Assembly: GCF_000559085.1 (NCBI RefSeq)
Contig: NZ_JALN02000001.1
Location: 496,001 to 560,000, forward strand
Reading direction: 5' to 3'
DNA length: 64,000 nucleotides
Source: Mycolicibacterium aromaticivorans JS19b1 = JCM 16368
GTDB lineage: Bacteria; Actinomycetota; Actinomycetes; Mycobacteriales; Mycobacteriaceae
The notes under the pieces: model-generated
Told to the model about the DNA's origin: nothing
Databases searched by the model: none
What the model saw: only the letters and a program-made list of their open reading frames with translations
In this document: positions 53,099 through 61,824 of the stretch, in pieces
How positions within the stretch are numbered: the stretch's first letter is position 1
Layout of the letters: the number at the start of each line of letters is the position of its first letter
Made by a program: the position numbers and the translations under genes

Positions 53099-55705
53099 GT
53101 GCGAGAGCACTGGCCCTTGATCGGCCGGGACCGCGAGTTGGGCGAGCTCACCGGCCAGTTGAGCAGTACCGAATACCGCGGCGTGGTGCTAGTCGGCAAG
53201 CCCGGCGTCGGGAAGTCGCGACTGGCGCGCGAGGTTGTTTCCGCGGCACAGGCCGCAGGGTGGACAGTTCGAAAGGCAGCCGCCACCGCTACCAGCCAGC
53301 TGATCCCGCTCGGTGCCTTCACGCAGTGGACCGACGATCTACGGGGCGAGCCCATCGAGTGGGCGCGCAGAGTCGCGCAAGCACTGACAACCGGTGTACA
53401 GCCACAACGCGTTCTGGTCTTCGTCGACGATGCCCACCTTTTGGACGCCTTGTCGGCGCTGGTCGTGCATCAGATTGTGCAGTCACAGGCCGCGCCCGTC
53501 ATCGTCACCATCCGCGCGGGCGAGTCCGCGCCGGCCGCGATCACCGCACTGTGGAAGGACGGCCTGCTCTGCAGGCGCGAGGTCGAGCCGCTGGCTCGCA
53601 ACGAGATCAATGCGTTGATGGCGGCCGTACTTGGGGGCACGCCGGATCAGCACTGTGGAGACAAGCTGTGGCGTCTGACGCGCGGGAATGTGCTGTTCCT
53701 GCGGCAGCTGGTCGAACAGGAGTCCCAGGCCGGACGTCTCGTGTCGCACGACGGGGCGGTGCGCTGGTGCGGCGATGCCGCAATCTCCGGTTCGCTCGCT
53801 GAGGTGGTGGACGCACAGATCGGTGCCGTTCCCGGCGGCGTGCGCGACGTCGTCGATCTCGTTGCGGTTGCCGAACCGCTCGACTGGAAGTGTCTGAGGT
53901 TACTCGCCGACACTGCGGCGATCGAACAGGCCGAGCAACGTGAACTCATCCGGACCGTCGGCGACGACGTCTACATCGGTCATCCAATGTACGCCGAGAT
54001 TCGAGTAAATCGTTGTGGTCCAACGCGATTGCGCCGACTTCGGGGTCAGATCGCCACCGCGATGAAGGACGGTGGCGGCCCGGCCGCAGCCATGAAGCGG
54101 GGCATCCTGTGGCTGGACTCCGACCTTTCACCGGAGCCAGATGTGCTGTTGTCCGCGGCGACAGCCGCCACTTCGCTGCTGGACTTCGAGATGGCCGAGC
54201 GGCTCTATACCGCGGCCGCGTCAACCGGCATGGCCGCGCAGGCGCGAATACCGTTGGCCTACACGCTTTTCATGACGCAACGAGGTGAGCTTGCGCTAGA
54301 GGTCCTCGACGGTGCCGATTCCGACGCCGATGGGAAAGCCGGCTTCGTCAACGAAGTGATAATGCGCGCAGCGAACCTGTTGTGGGCGAAGCGATCAATC
54401 GAACAGTCGTGGCGTGTCATCGACCAGGCACTCGACGAGGTCGGGCCCGGCGCACGGCGGCAGCAGCTGCTGGTGTTCCGCGCCAACCAGCTCGCACTCG
54501 CGGCGCGGCCGGTCGAAGTTCTGGAGACCCTGACGGACGTCGACTACGGCGAACTCGATTATTACGGCGCAACAATGGGTCTCAGCGCCGCGTGCATGGC
54601 CTACGGAGAAATCGGACGAGCTGACCAGGCTGTGCAGTCGGCGATCGCGTCCGGCCGAGCGCTTACGCTGAGCGAACACGGTGAATACCTTCGTCAGCCG
54701 TTGGCCGAATTTCACACCTTCGCCCTCGCGGCGGCGGGTCGCATCGCAGAAGCTGTCGAAGTCGCCGAACGGCATCGACGCAGCCAGCGGTCAGACCCGG
54801 TACCGGCCCAGGCGGTCGCATCGCAGATCCTCGGTATGACGATGTTGGCCGCGGGAGACCTCGCCGCGGCTTTGCGCCTCCTTCCCGAGGCATTGGATGA
54901 CTCCGAGGTGGCCAACAACTTTCACGCCGCCAACAGTTTCCATCGGTTTCATCTGCTGCGCGCCCAGGCGTTGGCTCTGTCCGGTGATGTCGATGCAGCG
55001 CAACGCGCGCTGGAAACGGCTCGCGCGCAGCGGCACCCCGCCTACGAGTTCGTCAGGTCGACCGAGGTGCTGACCGAGGCATGGCTGGCCGCATGCCGCG
55101 CGCGGCTCAGCGAGGCGCGACGACTGGCACGAGCCGCTGCCGCGCTTGCCAGAGAACATAGCCAATTCGCGCGGGAGGTCTGGTGCCTACAGACCGCTGT
55201 GCAATTCGACGACGTCGATGCGGGCGCACGCCTGGCCGAGTTGGCAACCATCGTGGACGGTCCGCGCGCTGCGGTCGCGGCACGGTATGCGAGAGCAGTG
55301 AGCGCCGACGACGCCGTTGAACTCGACCAGGTATCAGCCCAATTCGAAGCGATGGGCGATCGTCTGGCCGCGGCCGACGCCGCGGCGCAGGCCGCAGCGT
55401 CGCACCGCCGCGCACGCCGCACCGGAAGCGCGATCACTTCCGCGGCGCGCGCAGGCCGACTTGTCGCCGATACCGGCGGAGCGACAACCCCCGCGATCGC
55501 AGCGGCGTCGTTTCCGTTGCCGTTCAGTCAGCGCGAGCACGAGATAGCTCTGCTGGTCGCGCAGGGACTATCCAACCGCGACATCGCCGTGGCGGTATCG
55601 CTATCCGTCAGAACCGTTGAGGGACATATCTACAGCGCATGCAACAAGGTGGGAGCGAAGGGACGCGCCGATCTGGCCGAGCTCGTGCACAGTGTCGGAC
55701 GCTGA
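53099..55705 (+). CDS. Large ATPase with C-terminal LuxR-type HTH (LAL/MalT-like regulator)
   Basis: This 868-residue regulator has an N-terminal AAA/STAND ATPase (Walker A GKPGVGKSRLA at about 35-45, Walker B VLVFVDDAH near 105), a long helical region of TPR-like repeats (about 330-780), and a LuxR/GerE HTH at the C-terminus (REHEIALLVAQGLSNRDIAVAVSLSVRTVEGHIYSAC). By family it binds DNA after ATP-dependent, ligand-controlled assembly. It is divergent from the PGRS gene over a 55-base gap, so it may regulate that gene. GTG 53099 is preferred to TTG 53093 on leaderless spacing. Confidence 0.92.
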   Translation: MREHWPLIGRDRELGELTGQLSSTEYRGVVLVGKPGVGKSRLAREVVSAAQAAGWTVRKAAATATSQLIPLGAFTQWTDDLRGEPIEWARRVAQALTTGVQPQRVLVFVDDAHLLDALSALVVHQIVQSQAAPVIVTIRAGESAPAAITALWKDGLLCRREVEPLARNEINALMAAVLGGTPDQHCGDKLWRLTRGNVLFLRQLVEQESQAGRLVSHDGAVRWCGDAAISGSLAEVVDAQIGAVPGGVRDVVDLVAVAEPLDWKCLRLLADTAAIEQAEQRELIRTVGDDVYIGHPMYAEIRVNRCGPTRLRRLRGQIATAMKDGGGPAAAMKRGILWLDSDLSPEPDVLLSAATAATSLLDFEMAERLYTAAASTGMAAQARIPLAYTLFMTQRGELALEVLDGADSDADGKAGFVNEVIMRAANLLWAKRSIEQSWRVIDQALDEVGPGARRQQLLVFRANQLALAARPVEVLETLTDVDYGELDYYGATMGLSAACMAYGEIGRADQAVQSAIASGRALTLSEHGEYLRQPLAEFHTFALAAAGRIAEAVEVAERHRRSQRSDPVPAQAVASQILGMTMLAAGDLAAALRLLPEALDDSEVANNFHAANSFHRFHLLRAQALALSGDVDAAQRALETARAQRHPAYEFVRSTEVLTEAWLAACRARLSEARRLARAAAALAREHSQFAREVWCLQTAVQFDDVDAGARLAELATIVDGPRAAVAARYARAVSADDAVELDQVSAQFEAMGDRLAAADAAAQAAASHRRARRTGSAITSAARAGRLVADTGGATTPAIAAASFPLPFSQREHEIALLVAQGLSNRDIAVAVSLSVRTVEGHIYSACNKVGAKGRADLAELVHSVGR

Positions 55706-55746
55706 ATTGACGACGGCTTTGCGGCGGACTGCAGCCTTGCGGTTGA

Positions 55747-56193
55747 TCAGAACGGTCCGCCGGCTTGGATGCCTTGGTTCACTTCGTCGATCGCTTGTTG
55801 GGCTAGATTCAGCGCGCTGACTCGGTGACCGCCCTTGTTATCTTCGGCCGCTTGCAGCTCTCCGACCGCCATCTGCAACCAAGCATCGGCGTTGTTCATC
55901 GCGGGTCCCACCGGCGGCGGCGGCGGGGCAAAGTCGCCGTCGGGCGGTCCACCCGCGAACTGGATCCCGAGGTTGACTTGATCAATGGCCTGCTGCGCCA
56001 AATTGATGGCCGTCACCCGATGCCCTCCTTTATCGTCCAGCGCGGCTTGCAAGGCACCCACTGCCTGCTGCAGGTCGTTTCTGGCGCTGTACATGCGGGG
56101 CTGGTCGGCGTGGGCGGTACCCACACCTACCGTGGCGAGAGTCAGCGCGGCCAGACTCGCGGCGAAGGTGGATCGAAGCGTTGCACCGGGCAT
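55747..56193 (-). CDS. Small secreted protein with an internal tandem duplication
   Basis: This 148-residue protein has a signal peptide (residues 1-30, ending AHA). The mature part consists of two copies of a unit of about 40 residues (LQQAVGALQAALDDKGGHR and LQMAVGELQAAEDNKGGHR, each followed by INLAQQAIDQVNLGI or LNLAQQAIDEVNQGI). They are joined by a Pro-rich linker (APPPPPVGP). The units look like two-helix hairpins around the invariant KGGHR. The function is unknown. AGAGAGGACAC precedes the ATG. Confidence 0.85.
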   Translation of the reverse strand: MPGATLRSTFAASLAALTLATVGVGTAHADQPRMYSARNDLQQAVGALQAALDDKGGHRVTAINLAQQAIDQVNLGIQFAGGPPDGDFAPPPPPVGPAMNNADAWLQMAVGELQAAEDNKGGHRVSALNLAQQAIDEVNQGIQAGGPF

Positions 56194-56398
56194 CGGTACG
56201 GTGTCCTCTCTCGGCTGGTGATATCGCGGTCATTCTCGCATGAGCAAACGCGAAGCACCCGCGAAACGGCATTCGTCGGCCAGTTTGAGGCCACCCGCAA
56301 ATCATCGTGGCGAGAACATGATTGGCAACTCGGGTAAGCGTGCACCCGTTGTGGCCCCGCAGCGCGCACGAAGGGTTCAGCCAACGAGAGCCCGGGAA

Positions 56399-57226
56399 TC
56401 ACGCCCGCGACGCCGCGCACCGCGCCAGCAGCTCGGTCGACGGCGGCTGGTAGAAGCTCAACACCGCATGCTCGCAGCCAAGGTCGACGTACTGCGGTAG
56501 CTGATCCAGTTGCGCGGCAACCTGTTCGGGGTCACGTGGGTGAAGGAAGAGCTGGACCGAACGCCGGATGTCGCGCGGGTCGCGGCCGACCTCGGCGCAG
56601 GCTTCGGCGAGCCGCTCGTTGACCTCGCCCCACTGCTGCGGACCCTCGTGGCTGGGCATGTTCCACTCGTCGGCGTGCCGGGCGATCACTCTCAACATCT
56701 TGGGCTGGGAACCGCCCACCACGATCGGCGGGTACGGCCGCTGCAGCGGCTTGGGTTCGCAGATGGCCTCGTTCAGCGTGTAGAAGCGGCCCTCGAAAGT
56801 GACCGTCTCCTCGGTCCAGAGCCGGCGGATCATGGTGATCGCCTCGTCGAGCATCGCCACTCGCGTTCCCGCACTGGGGAATTCGAGACCGAAACCACGA
56901 TGTTCGGCTTCGTGCCAGCCCGCCCCGATACCGAAGTTCAGCCGTCCGCCGCTGATGTGGTCAACGGTGACGGCCATCTTGGCCAGGATCGCCGGATTGC
57001 GGTACGTCACGCCGGTGACCATGCAACCGACCCGCGCCTGACGGACCACCACGGCCATCGCCGCCAGTGTCGTCCATCCCTCGTACGTCGGCTTACGGTC
57101 CTCGGTCAGTCCGTAGAAGTGGTCGTAATTCCAGACCGCTTCGAAACCCAGCGCATCCGCCGTGCGCCAGAACCGTTCGACTTCCGGATAGTCGAACGTG
57201 GGCGCGAGCTTGGCCGAAATCTGCAT
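56399..57226 (-). CDS. LLM-class (probably F420-dependent) oxidoreductase
   Basis: This 275-residue TIM-barrel luciferase-like enzyme has the typical motifs GFEAVWNYDHFY, MVTGVTYRNPAILAKMAVTVDHISGGRLNFGIGAGWHEAEH, FEGRFYTLNEAICEPKP and PPIVVGGSQPKMLRVIARHADEWN. Most mycobacterial relatives use cofactor F420; the substrate is unknown. ATG at 57226 opens the first strand (MQISAKLAPT). Confidence 0.9.
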   Translation of the reverse strand: MQISAKLAPTFDYPEVERFWRTADALGFEAVWNYDHFYGLTEDRKPTYEGWTTLAAMAVVVRQARVGCMVTGVTYRNPAILAKMAVTVDHISGGRLNFGIGAGWHEAEHRGFGLEFPSAGTRVAMLDEAITMIRRLWTEETVTFEGRFYTLNEAICEPKPLQRPYPPIVVGGSQPKMLRVIARHADEWNMPSHEGPQQWGEVNERLAEACAEVGRDPRDIRRSVQLFLHPRDPEQVAAQLDQLPQYVDLGCEHAVLSFYQPPSTELLARCAASRA

Positions 57227-57326
57227 GCCTGAAGCCTAGTCTCGCGCTCGATGCCCCGACGAACGCGTCAAATACGGCTACAGTGACGGATCACCTTTGC
57301 CGATCAGCGTGAAAGGCAGGACCCGA

Positions 57327-57761
57327 ATGGCGTTCGCCCGCAGAGTTTCTACGATCCTCGCCGTCGGACTCGTCACCACGACGCTCTCCGTGGCGCCAGC
57401 GTGGGGCGGGGGCCCCGACGGTGCGGTCGACGGCGCCGACGACATGTCACAAGCTGTCGGCTCCGGCGTGCTCAACGGAGTGCTTACCGGATTCTCGGCT
57501 ACCGGGCCCACCAACGAGGCCGCCTCGGCCTCCGTGATCGCCGCCTGTCAGCAAGCCGGCGCGCAGGAGTGCAGCCGCGACGAAGTCACCAATGACAACC
57601 TCTGCGTGGTCTCGGTGGGCGCCGACGACGGCAGCGGAATCGTGTCCGGTGGAGCCGGGCCGACCGTCGACGCGGCACGGGCTGATGCATTCAAGCACTC
57701 TCAGGATGCCGACGCACCGCTCGACCCGAGCGCTCGAGTCCTCGTGTCAGCCTGCCCGTGA
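57327..57761 (+). CDS. Small secreted protein, DUF4189-like in outline
   Basis: This 144-residue protein has a signal peptide (MAFARRVSTILAVGLVTTTLSVAPAWG). The mature part of about 118 residues contains four cysteines (AACQQAGAQEC, DNLCVVSVG, SACP) that probably form two disulfides, and AADAARADAF-like helices near the C-terminus (GPTVDAARADAFKHS). It loosely resembles DUF4189-type secreted proteins; that match is weak. ATG 57327 starts the signal peptide and GGCAGGA precedes it. Confidence 0.78.
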   Translation: MAFARRVSTILAVGLVTTTLSVAPAWGGGPDGAVDGADDMSQAVGSGVLNGVLTGFSATGPTNEAASASVIAACQQAGAQECSRDEVTNDNLCVVSVGADDGSGIVSGGAGPTVDAARADAFKHSQDADAPLDPSARVLVSACP

Positions 57762-57810
57762 TCAGCGCGGCTCGGATGACCACCAGATACTGCGCGAAAG
57801 GAATGACGTT

Positions 57811-58044
57811 GTGAACATGCGAGGAAAAATCTCTCTCCTGACGACGGCCGTGGTTGCGGCCGCACTCATCTCAGCTCCGGTGGCCGGCGCCCGGCAGACC
57901 TGCCACGACGCGGGCAGCCACGTCATGTGTGAGACCAGCGGCAGCGTGTCGATCAAGGCCGTGCCGCAGACACGCGCCCCCAACGTCAGTGAGATCACGC
58001 CGAACGTCCGAGATCGCCGTCGCGGCATCGTCTGGAGCTGGTAG
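57811..58044 (+). CDS. Very small secreted protein
   Basis: This 77-residue protein has a signal peptide (RGKISLLTTAVVAAALISAPVAGA) and a mature part of about 50 residues with a single cysteine pair (TCHDAGSHVMCET), ending in a basic, Trp-containing tail (RRRGIVWSW). It is not recognised. GTG 57811 has AAAGGAA at good spacing; ATG 57817 is the alternative. It follows another secreted-protein gene in the same direction by 49 bases, so they may be co-transcribed. Confidence 0.72.
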   Translation: MNMRGKISLLTTAVVAAALISAPVAGARQTCHDAGSHVMCETSGSVSIKAVPQTRAPNVSEITPNVRDRRRGIVWSW

Positions 58045-58102
58045 CCCGGACACACTCCCGTGGTGCTTTCCGTGAAGAACGTTGGCCGTCTGATCGAGAC
58101 GG

Positions 58103-58108
58103 TATCGT
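58103..58108 (+). promoter_or_regulatory. -10 element upstream of small ORF and P450
   Basis: TATCGT, 7 bases, then GTG 58116. Confidence 0.5.
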
Positions 58109-58115
58109 CAGCCTC

Positions 58116-58211
58116 GTGGCCTCTCGCGATTCGATGATGGCGCCGCGATCAACGGGCGATCTGCCCCTGCGTAGCCGGGTCCCCACGGTCCACAAGATCA
58201 CCAGCCGATAG
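58116..58211 (+). CDS. Possible 31-residue leaderless upstream ORF coupled to the P450
   Basis: A 32-codon frame (GTG to TAG) starts 7 bases after a TATCGT -10 element and ends in TAGTG, where the G of TAG is the first base of the P450 GTG. The product would be a basic 31-residue peptide (MASRDSMMAPRSTGD, ITSR at the end). No Shine-Dalgarno site precedes the P450 start, so termination-reinitiation from this frame is plausible. Too short to be sure; it may only be a translated leader. Confidence 0.45.
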   Translation: MASRDSMMAPRSTGDLPLRSRVPTVHKITSR

Positions 58212-59497
58212 TGCCGAACCCGCTCGACGTCCTACCCGTCGCCGACGGCATCGGACTGCCGTGGGATGTAGCGGTCGACGATGCGGTTGCCGCGATCGCC
58301 GCGGCACGAGAACACTGCGGCGAATCGTTCGTGGTGAACAGTGGCGGCGAGCAATACCTCTTCACCTTCTCGCCAACCGGCGTCGAATCGTTCTACGCGC
58401 TCGTTGAAGAAGCGGCGAGCAAGGGTGTCGCGGATTTCCTCATGCTGCGGCGCAAGCTGCCCGAGGAGGTGTTCGCCGGTAGACGCCTGCTGCCAAACTC
58501 GCTGTTCCGGCGTGACGACGTCACGTCCTACCTCGCGAACCTCGACCGTGCTCTTGACGCGACGGAGATCGAACTCGGCGAGAGCGGCACGGTCGACCTG
58601 TTCGCGCTCACCCGACGGCTCGGCCACCGTATGGGTTTGGCGTCGTGGGCCGGGCCCGGCTGCGCCGACGGCGAGGCGTTCGAGCGGTTGGTACGCGCGT
58701 TCGACGTGCTGGACGGTTCGGATGCGTTCGTTCACCCCGATGCCATGGCAGCCGTGGCCGCTTCGGGTATGCGAGCCGAACGGGCCGCCTTGGACGAAGT
58801 CGCCGAGGTGATTGAAGCCTCGCTGCAACAACATGATTCGACGCCCGAGAACGGCGATCAGTTGTTCAGCCGAATCGTCAGTGCGTGGGCTATGGAATCG
58901 CCGGATGTCCGCAGCCGCGGTGTCGCGATGGATGTCGCGCTCATCCACATCGCCTCGATGTCGAACCTGATGGCAGCGCTCGGCTGGGCGCTCGTCGACC
59001 TGATCGCCCATCCCGATCAGCTCCGCCTGGTCGCGGGTGGCGATCGTGAGCTGGCTTCCAGCTGTGCTCTCGAAAGCACCCGGTTGGCGCAGCGTTCGAT
59101 CATGGCTCGCGCCGTCCTCGAACCGGTCACATTCGACACAGGCGCGGGTGTGGTCGACGTACCGAAGGGCTGGACCATCGCGACGCTGCTACCGCTGCTG
59201 AACACTTCGGCCGCCGCCGGCTTGGAGGAGTGGAATCCCAGCCGGTGGCACCGGCACCGGCTCGCCGATGCGCATGCGTTGCCGTCACCGATGCTGGTGA
59301 CCGCCTTCGGGCACGGCAGGCATTCCTGTCCGGCACAGCCGTTTTCGTTGGCGGCGATGGCGATGGCGATGACTCGCCTCGTGGGCCGCTACGACATGAG
59401 GCCCGAGTGGACAGGACATCCGCGTCCGGTGCCCGCTCAGATCGGCGGCGTGGCGCGCGCGGCCGATCCCTGCCCGCTCGGCTACACCGTGCGCTGA
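58211..59497 (+). CDS. Cytochrome P450-like protein with degenerate I-helix
   Basis: This 428-residue protein has a heme-binding loop FGHGRHSCPAQPF (Cys thiolate near residue 379) and the K-helix ExxR as ESTR (ALESTRLAQRSI). In the I-helix region (IHIASMSNLMAALGWALVDLIAHP) the usual acid-Thr pair of (A/G)Gx(D/E)T is replaced by small or polar residues, as in P450s that isomerise rather than monooxygenate. No ferredoxin gene is adjacent. The function is unknown. The start is coupled to a small upstream frame. Confidence 0.82.
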   Translation: MPNPLDVLPVADGIGLPWDVAVDDAVAAIAAAREHCGESFVVNSGGEQYLFTFSPTGVESFYALVEEAASKGVADFLMLRRKLPEEVFAGRRLLPNSLFRRDDVTSYLANLDRALDATEIELGESGTVDLFALTRRLGHRMGLASWAGPGCADGEAFERLVRAFDVLDGSDAFVHPDAMAAVAASGMRAERAALDEVAEVIEASLQQHDSTPENGDQLFSRIVSAWAMESPDVRSRGVAMDVALIHIASMSNLMAALGWALVDLIAHPDQLRLVAGGDRELASSCALESTRLAQRSIMARAVLEPVTFDTGAGVVDVPKGWTIATLLPLLNTSAAAGLEEWNPSRWHRHRLADAHALPSPMLVTAFGHGRHSCPAQPFSLAAMAMAMTRLVGRYDMRPEWTGHPRPVPAQIGGVARAADPCPLGYTVR

Positions 59498-59578
59498 GCC
59501 ACGCAGGCTCTGATCAGACAACTTCAAGGTTGCGTCGTGCTGTCACGTGGGTATCCGCAGTGGCGGAAGGAGAACGAC

Positions 59579-60139
59579 ATGCGCAGGCAATTCGTCACGA
59601 CCAGTGCAGGCGCCCTACTGGCATTCGGCGTACTCGCCGGATGTTCCCCGCAGCAGGCAGCAACCCCGCAAGCGAGTCCCACCCAGCCGCCGGGCTACGA
59701 AGAGCACAACGACGCCGACGTTTCCTTTGCCCAGCAGATGATCCCGCTGGAGCAGCAGGCGGTCGCGATGAGCGAGGCACTGCTGGCCAAACCCGGCGTC
59801 GACCGCGACGTCTCGGATATAGCCCGTGCGATACACGAGAACGATCGTCCGGAGGTGGTTCAGCTGCAGCAATGGCTCAAGGACTGGGGCGCTCCGGCCC
59901 CGGGCGCCGCCGAGCAGGCGTCCGGCACACATACGGCCGCGATCCAGGACGCCGAACCAGCCCTGGCGGCCAGGCTGTACCTCGAGCAGATGATCGCCAA
60001 CCGCGAGCGAGCCCTCGCCCTCAGCAAGACCGAGGTCGACAAGGGCACCTATCGTGCGACTGTCGCAGTCGCCGGTGGCGGCGAGGCCACCCAGGAACGG
60101 CAGATCACCACGATGAAGACGCTGCTGGGATCGCCGTGA
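59579..60139 (+). CDS. DUF305-family lipoprotein lacking the metal-binding histidines
   Basis: This 186-residue lipoprotein has the signal RRQFVTTSAGALLAFGVLAGC (lipobox LAGC). The mature part has the DUF305 layout (HNDADVSFAQQMIPLEQQAVAMSEALL; LAARLYLEQMIANRERALALS). In DUF305 the two MI-x-HH motifs carry histidines that bind metal; here they read MIPLEQ and MIANRE, so every motif histidine is lost. GGAAGGAG precedes ATG 59579. It is convergent with recX with no gap. Confidence 0.85.
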   Translation: MRRQFVTTSAGALLAFGVLAGCSPQQAATPQASPTQPPGYEEHNDADVSFAQQMIPLEQQAVAMSEALLAKPGVDRDVSDIARAIHENDRPEVVQLQQWLKDWGAPAPGAAEQASGTHTAAIQDAEPALAARLYLEQMIANRERALALSKTEVDKGTYRATVAVAGGGEATQERQITTMKTLLGSP

Positions 60140-60658
60140 TCAGACCCGGCGGCGTTCCCGCTCCCCCGCCAGCTCGTCTCTGACCACGGCCACGGCCATG
60201 CTCTGGTTATAGCCGCGACGGGCCAGCATGCCGACCAGCCTGCGCATCACCTTGGTGTCGTCGCCGTCGTCGAGCTTCTCCCGGCGCAGCTTCTGCTGCA
60301 CCAACTCCTCGGCACGTTGCCGTTCGGCGCCGGCGTCGATGTCGTCGAGCGCGGCAGCGATCACCTCGTCGTCGACACCTTTGGTCCGCAACTCAGCGGC
60401 CAAGGCGCGCTTACCTTTTCCCGCGCGCGCCCGTCGCGAACGCACCCACTGTTCGGCGAAGTCAGCGTCGTCGATCAGACCGACAGCGGCCAGCCGATCG
60501 AGTTCATTCGCGGCGACCTCGTCGGGGTACCCCCGCTTGACCATCTGGCCGGCGAGCTCGGATCGGGTTCGCGGACGCACGGTGAGCAGGCGCAGGCACA
60601 ACGCATGCGCCTGCTCTTCGCGGGTCTCAGAAGTCGACTGGGGCGGGGAGGACGTCAT
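60140..60658 (-). CDS. recX: Recombination regulator RecX
   Basis: This 172-residue protein inhibits or modulates RecA filaments. It is a helical repeat protein ([78 protein letters not shown]) ending RERRRV as in other mycobacteria. ATG at 60658 ([10 protein letters not shown]) is chosen by alignment in memory with the M. tuberculosis N-terminus; ATG 60670 adds four residues. It overlaps recA by 32 bases, so the two are co-expressed. Confidence 0.94.
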   Translation of the reverse strand: MTSSPPQSTSETREEQAHALCLRLLTVRPRTRSELAGQMVKRGYPDEVAANELDRLAAVGLIDDADFAEQWVRSRRARAGKGKRALAAELRTKGVDDEVIAAALDDIDAGAERQRAEELVQQKLRREKLDDGDDTKVMRRLVGMLARRGYNQSMAVAVVRDELAGERERRRV

Positions 60659-61679
60659 CGACGAGTTCATCGGTCACCACCGCACCGATACCGAGCTTCT
60701 CTTTGATCTTTTTCTCGATCTCGTTGGCCACATCGGGGTTTTCCATCATGAAGTTGCGGGCGTTCTCCTTGCCCTGACCGAGCTGCTCACCTTCGTAGGT
60801 GAACCACGATCCGGACTTGCGGATGAAGCCCTGCTCCACACCCATGTCGATGAGCGAGCCTTCGCGGCTGATGCCCTTGCCGTAGAGGATGTCGAACTCG
60901 GCCTGCTTGAAGGGCGGCGACACCTTGTTCTTGACGACCTTGACGCGGGTGCGGTTGCCGACCGCGTCGGTGCCGTCCTTGAGTGTCTCGATCCGCCGCA
61001 CATCCAGGCGGACCGAGGCGTAGAACTTCAAAGCCTTACCACCCGTGGTGGTTTCGGGTGAGCCGAACATCACGCCGATCTTCTCGCGCAGCTGGTTGAT
61101 GAAGATCGCGGTGGTGCCCGAGTTGTTCAGTGCACCGGTCATCTTGCGCAGCGCCTGGCTCATCAGGCGGGCCTGCAGGCCGACGTGGCTGTCACCCATC
61201 TCGCCCTCGATCTCGGCGCGGGGTACCAGGGCGGCCACCGAGTCGATGACGATGAGGTCGATCGCACCTGAACGCACCAGCATGTCGGCGATCTCGAGTG
61301 CCTGCTCACCGGTGTCGGGCTGGCTGACCAGTAGCGCATCGGTGTCCACCCCGAGCTTCTTGGCGTAATCCGGGTCCAGCGCATGCTCGGCGTCGATGAA
61401 CGCCGCGATGCCACCGGCGGCCTGCGCATTGGCCACCGCGTGCAGTGCGACGGTGGTCTTACCCGACGATTCCGGGCCGTAGATCTCGACGACGCGGCCG
61501 CGCGGCAGACCGCCGATACCGAGTGCGACATCGAGGGCGATCGATCCGGTCGGGATGACGGAGATCGGCTGGCGGACCTCGTCGCCGAGGCGCATCACCG
61601 AGCCCTTGCCGAAGTTCTTGTCGATCTGCGCGAGTGCGAGCTCGAGGGCCTTCTCGCGATCAGGTGCCTGCGGAGCCAT
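60627..61679 (-). CDS. recA: Recombinase RecA (no intein)
   Basis: This 350-residue recombinase forms filaments on single-stranded DNA and triggers LexA self-cleavage. Walker A is GPESSGKTT near residue 69, Walker [12 protein letters not shown]2 ([32 protein letters not shown]) and the acidic C-terminus are normal. The reading frame is uninterrupted, so the intein found in M. tuberculosis RecA is absent. A LexA box is 102 bases upstream; AGAGG precedes the ATG. Confidence 0.98.
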   Translation of the reverse strand: MAPQAPDREKALELALAQIDKNFGKGSVMRLGDEVRQPISVIPTGSIALDVALGIGGLPRGRVVEIYGPESSGKTTVALHAVANAQAAGGIAAFIDAEHALDPDYAKKLGVDTDALLVSQPDTGEQALEIADMLVRSGAIDLIVIDSVAALVPRAEIEGEMGDSHVGLQARLMSQALRKMTGALNNSGTTAIFINQLREKIGVMFGSPETTTGGKALKFYASVRLDVRRIETLKDGTDAVGNRTRVKVVKNKVSPPFKQAEFDILYGKGISREGSLIDMGVEQGFIRKSGSWFTYEGEQLGQGKENARNFMMENPDVANEIEKKIKEKLGIGAVVTDELVDDVLPAPVDF

Positions 61680-61780
61680 GGTGATACCTCTTCCGGTAGT
61701 CGTTGTTGACCGGTTCTCGGTCGGTTGGCCGTGACGTTAGGACAAGGCTCCGACAAATCGATCGAACATCGACCACGATA

Positions 61781-61796
61781 GCGAACAGGTGTTCGA
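61781..61796. promoter_or_regulatory. LexA (SOS) box upstream of recA
   Basis: GCGAACAGGTGTTCGA (plus strand) differs from the TCGAAC-N4-GTTCGA consensus at one base. It lies between recA and the DUF3046 gene, controlling recA. Confidence 0.85.
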
Positions 61797-61824
61797 AAGC
61801 AAGCGCAACGCGCCGCGTGTCGGC

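Noticed and set aside
56194..56398. Gap between the repeat-protein and LLM genes
   Set aside because: No gene, hairpin or clear promoter was recognised.
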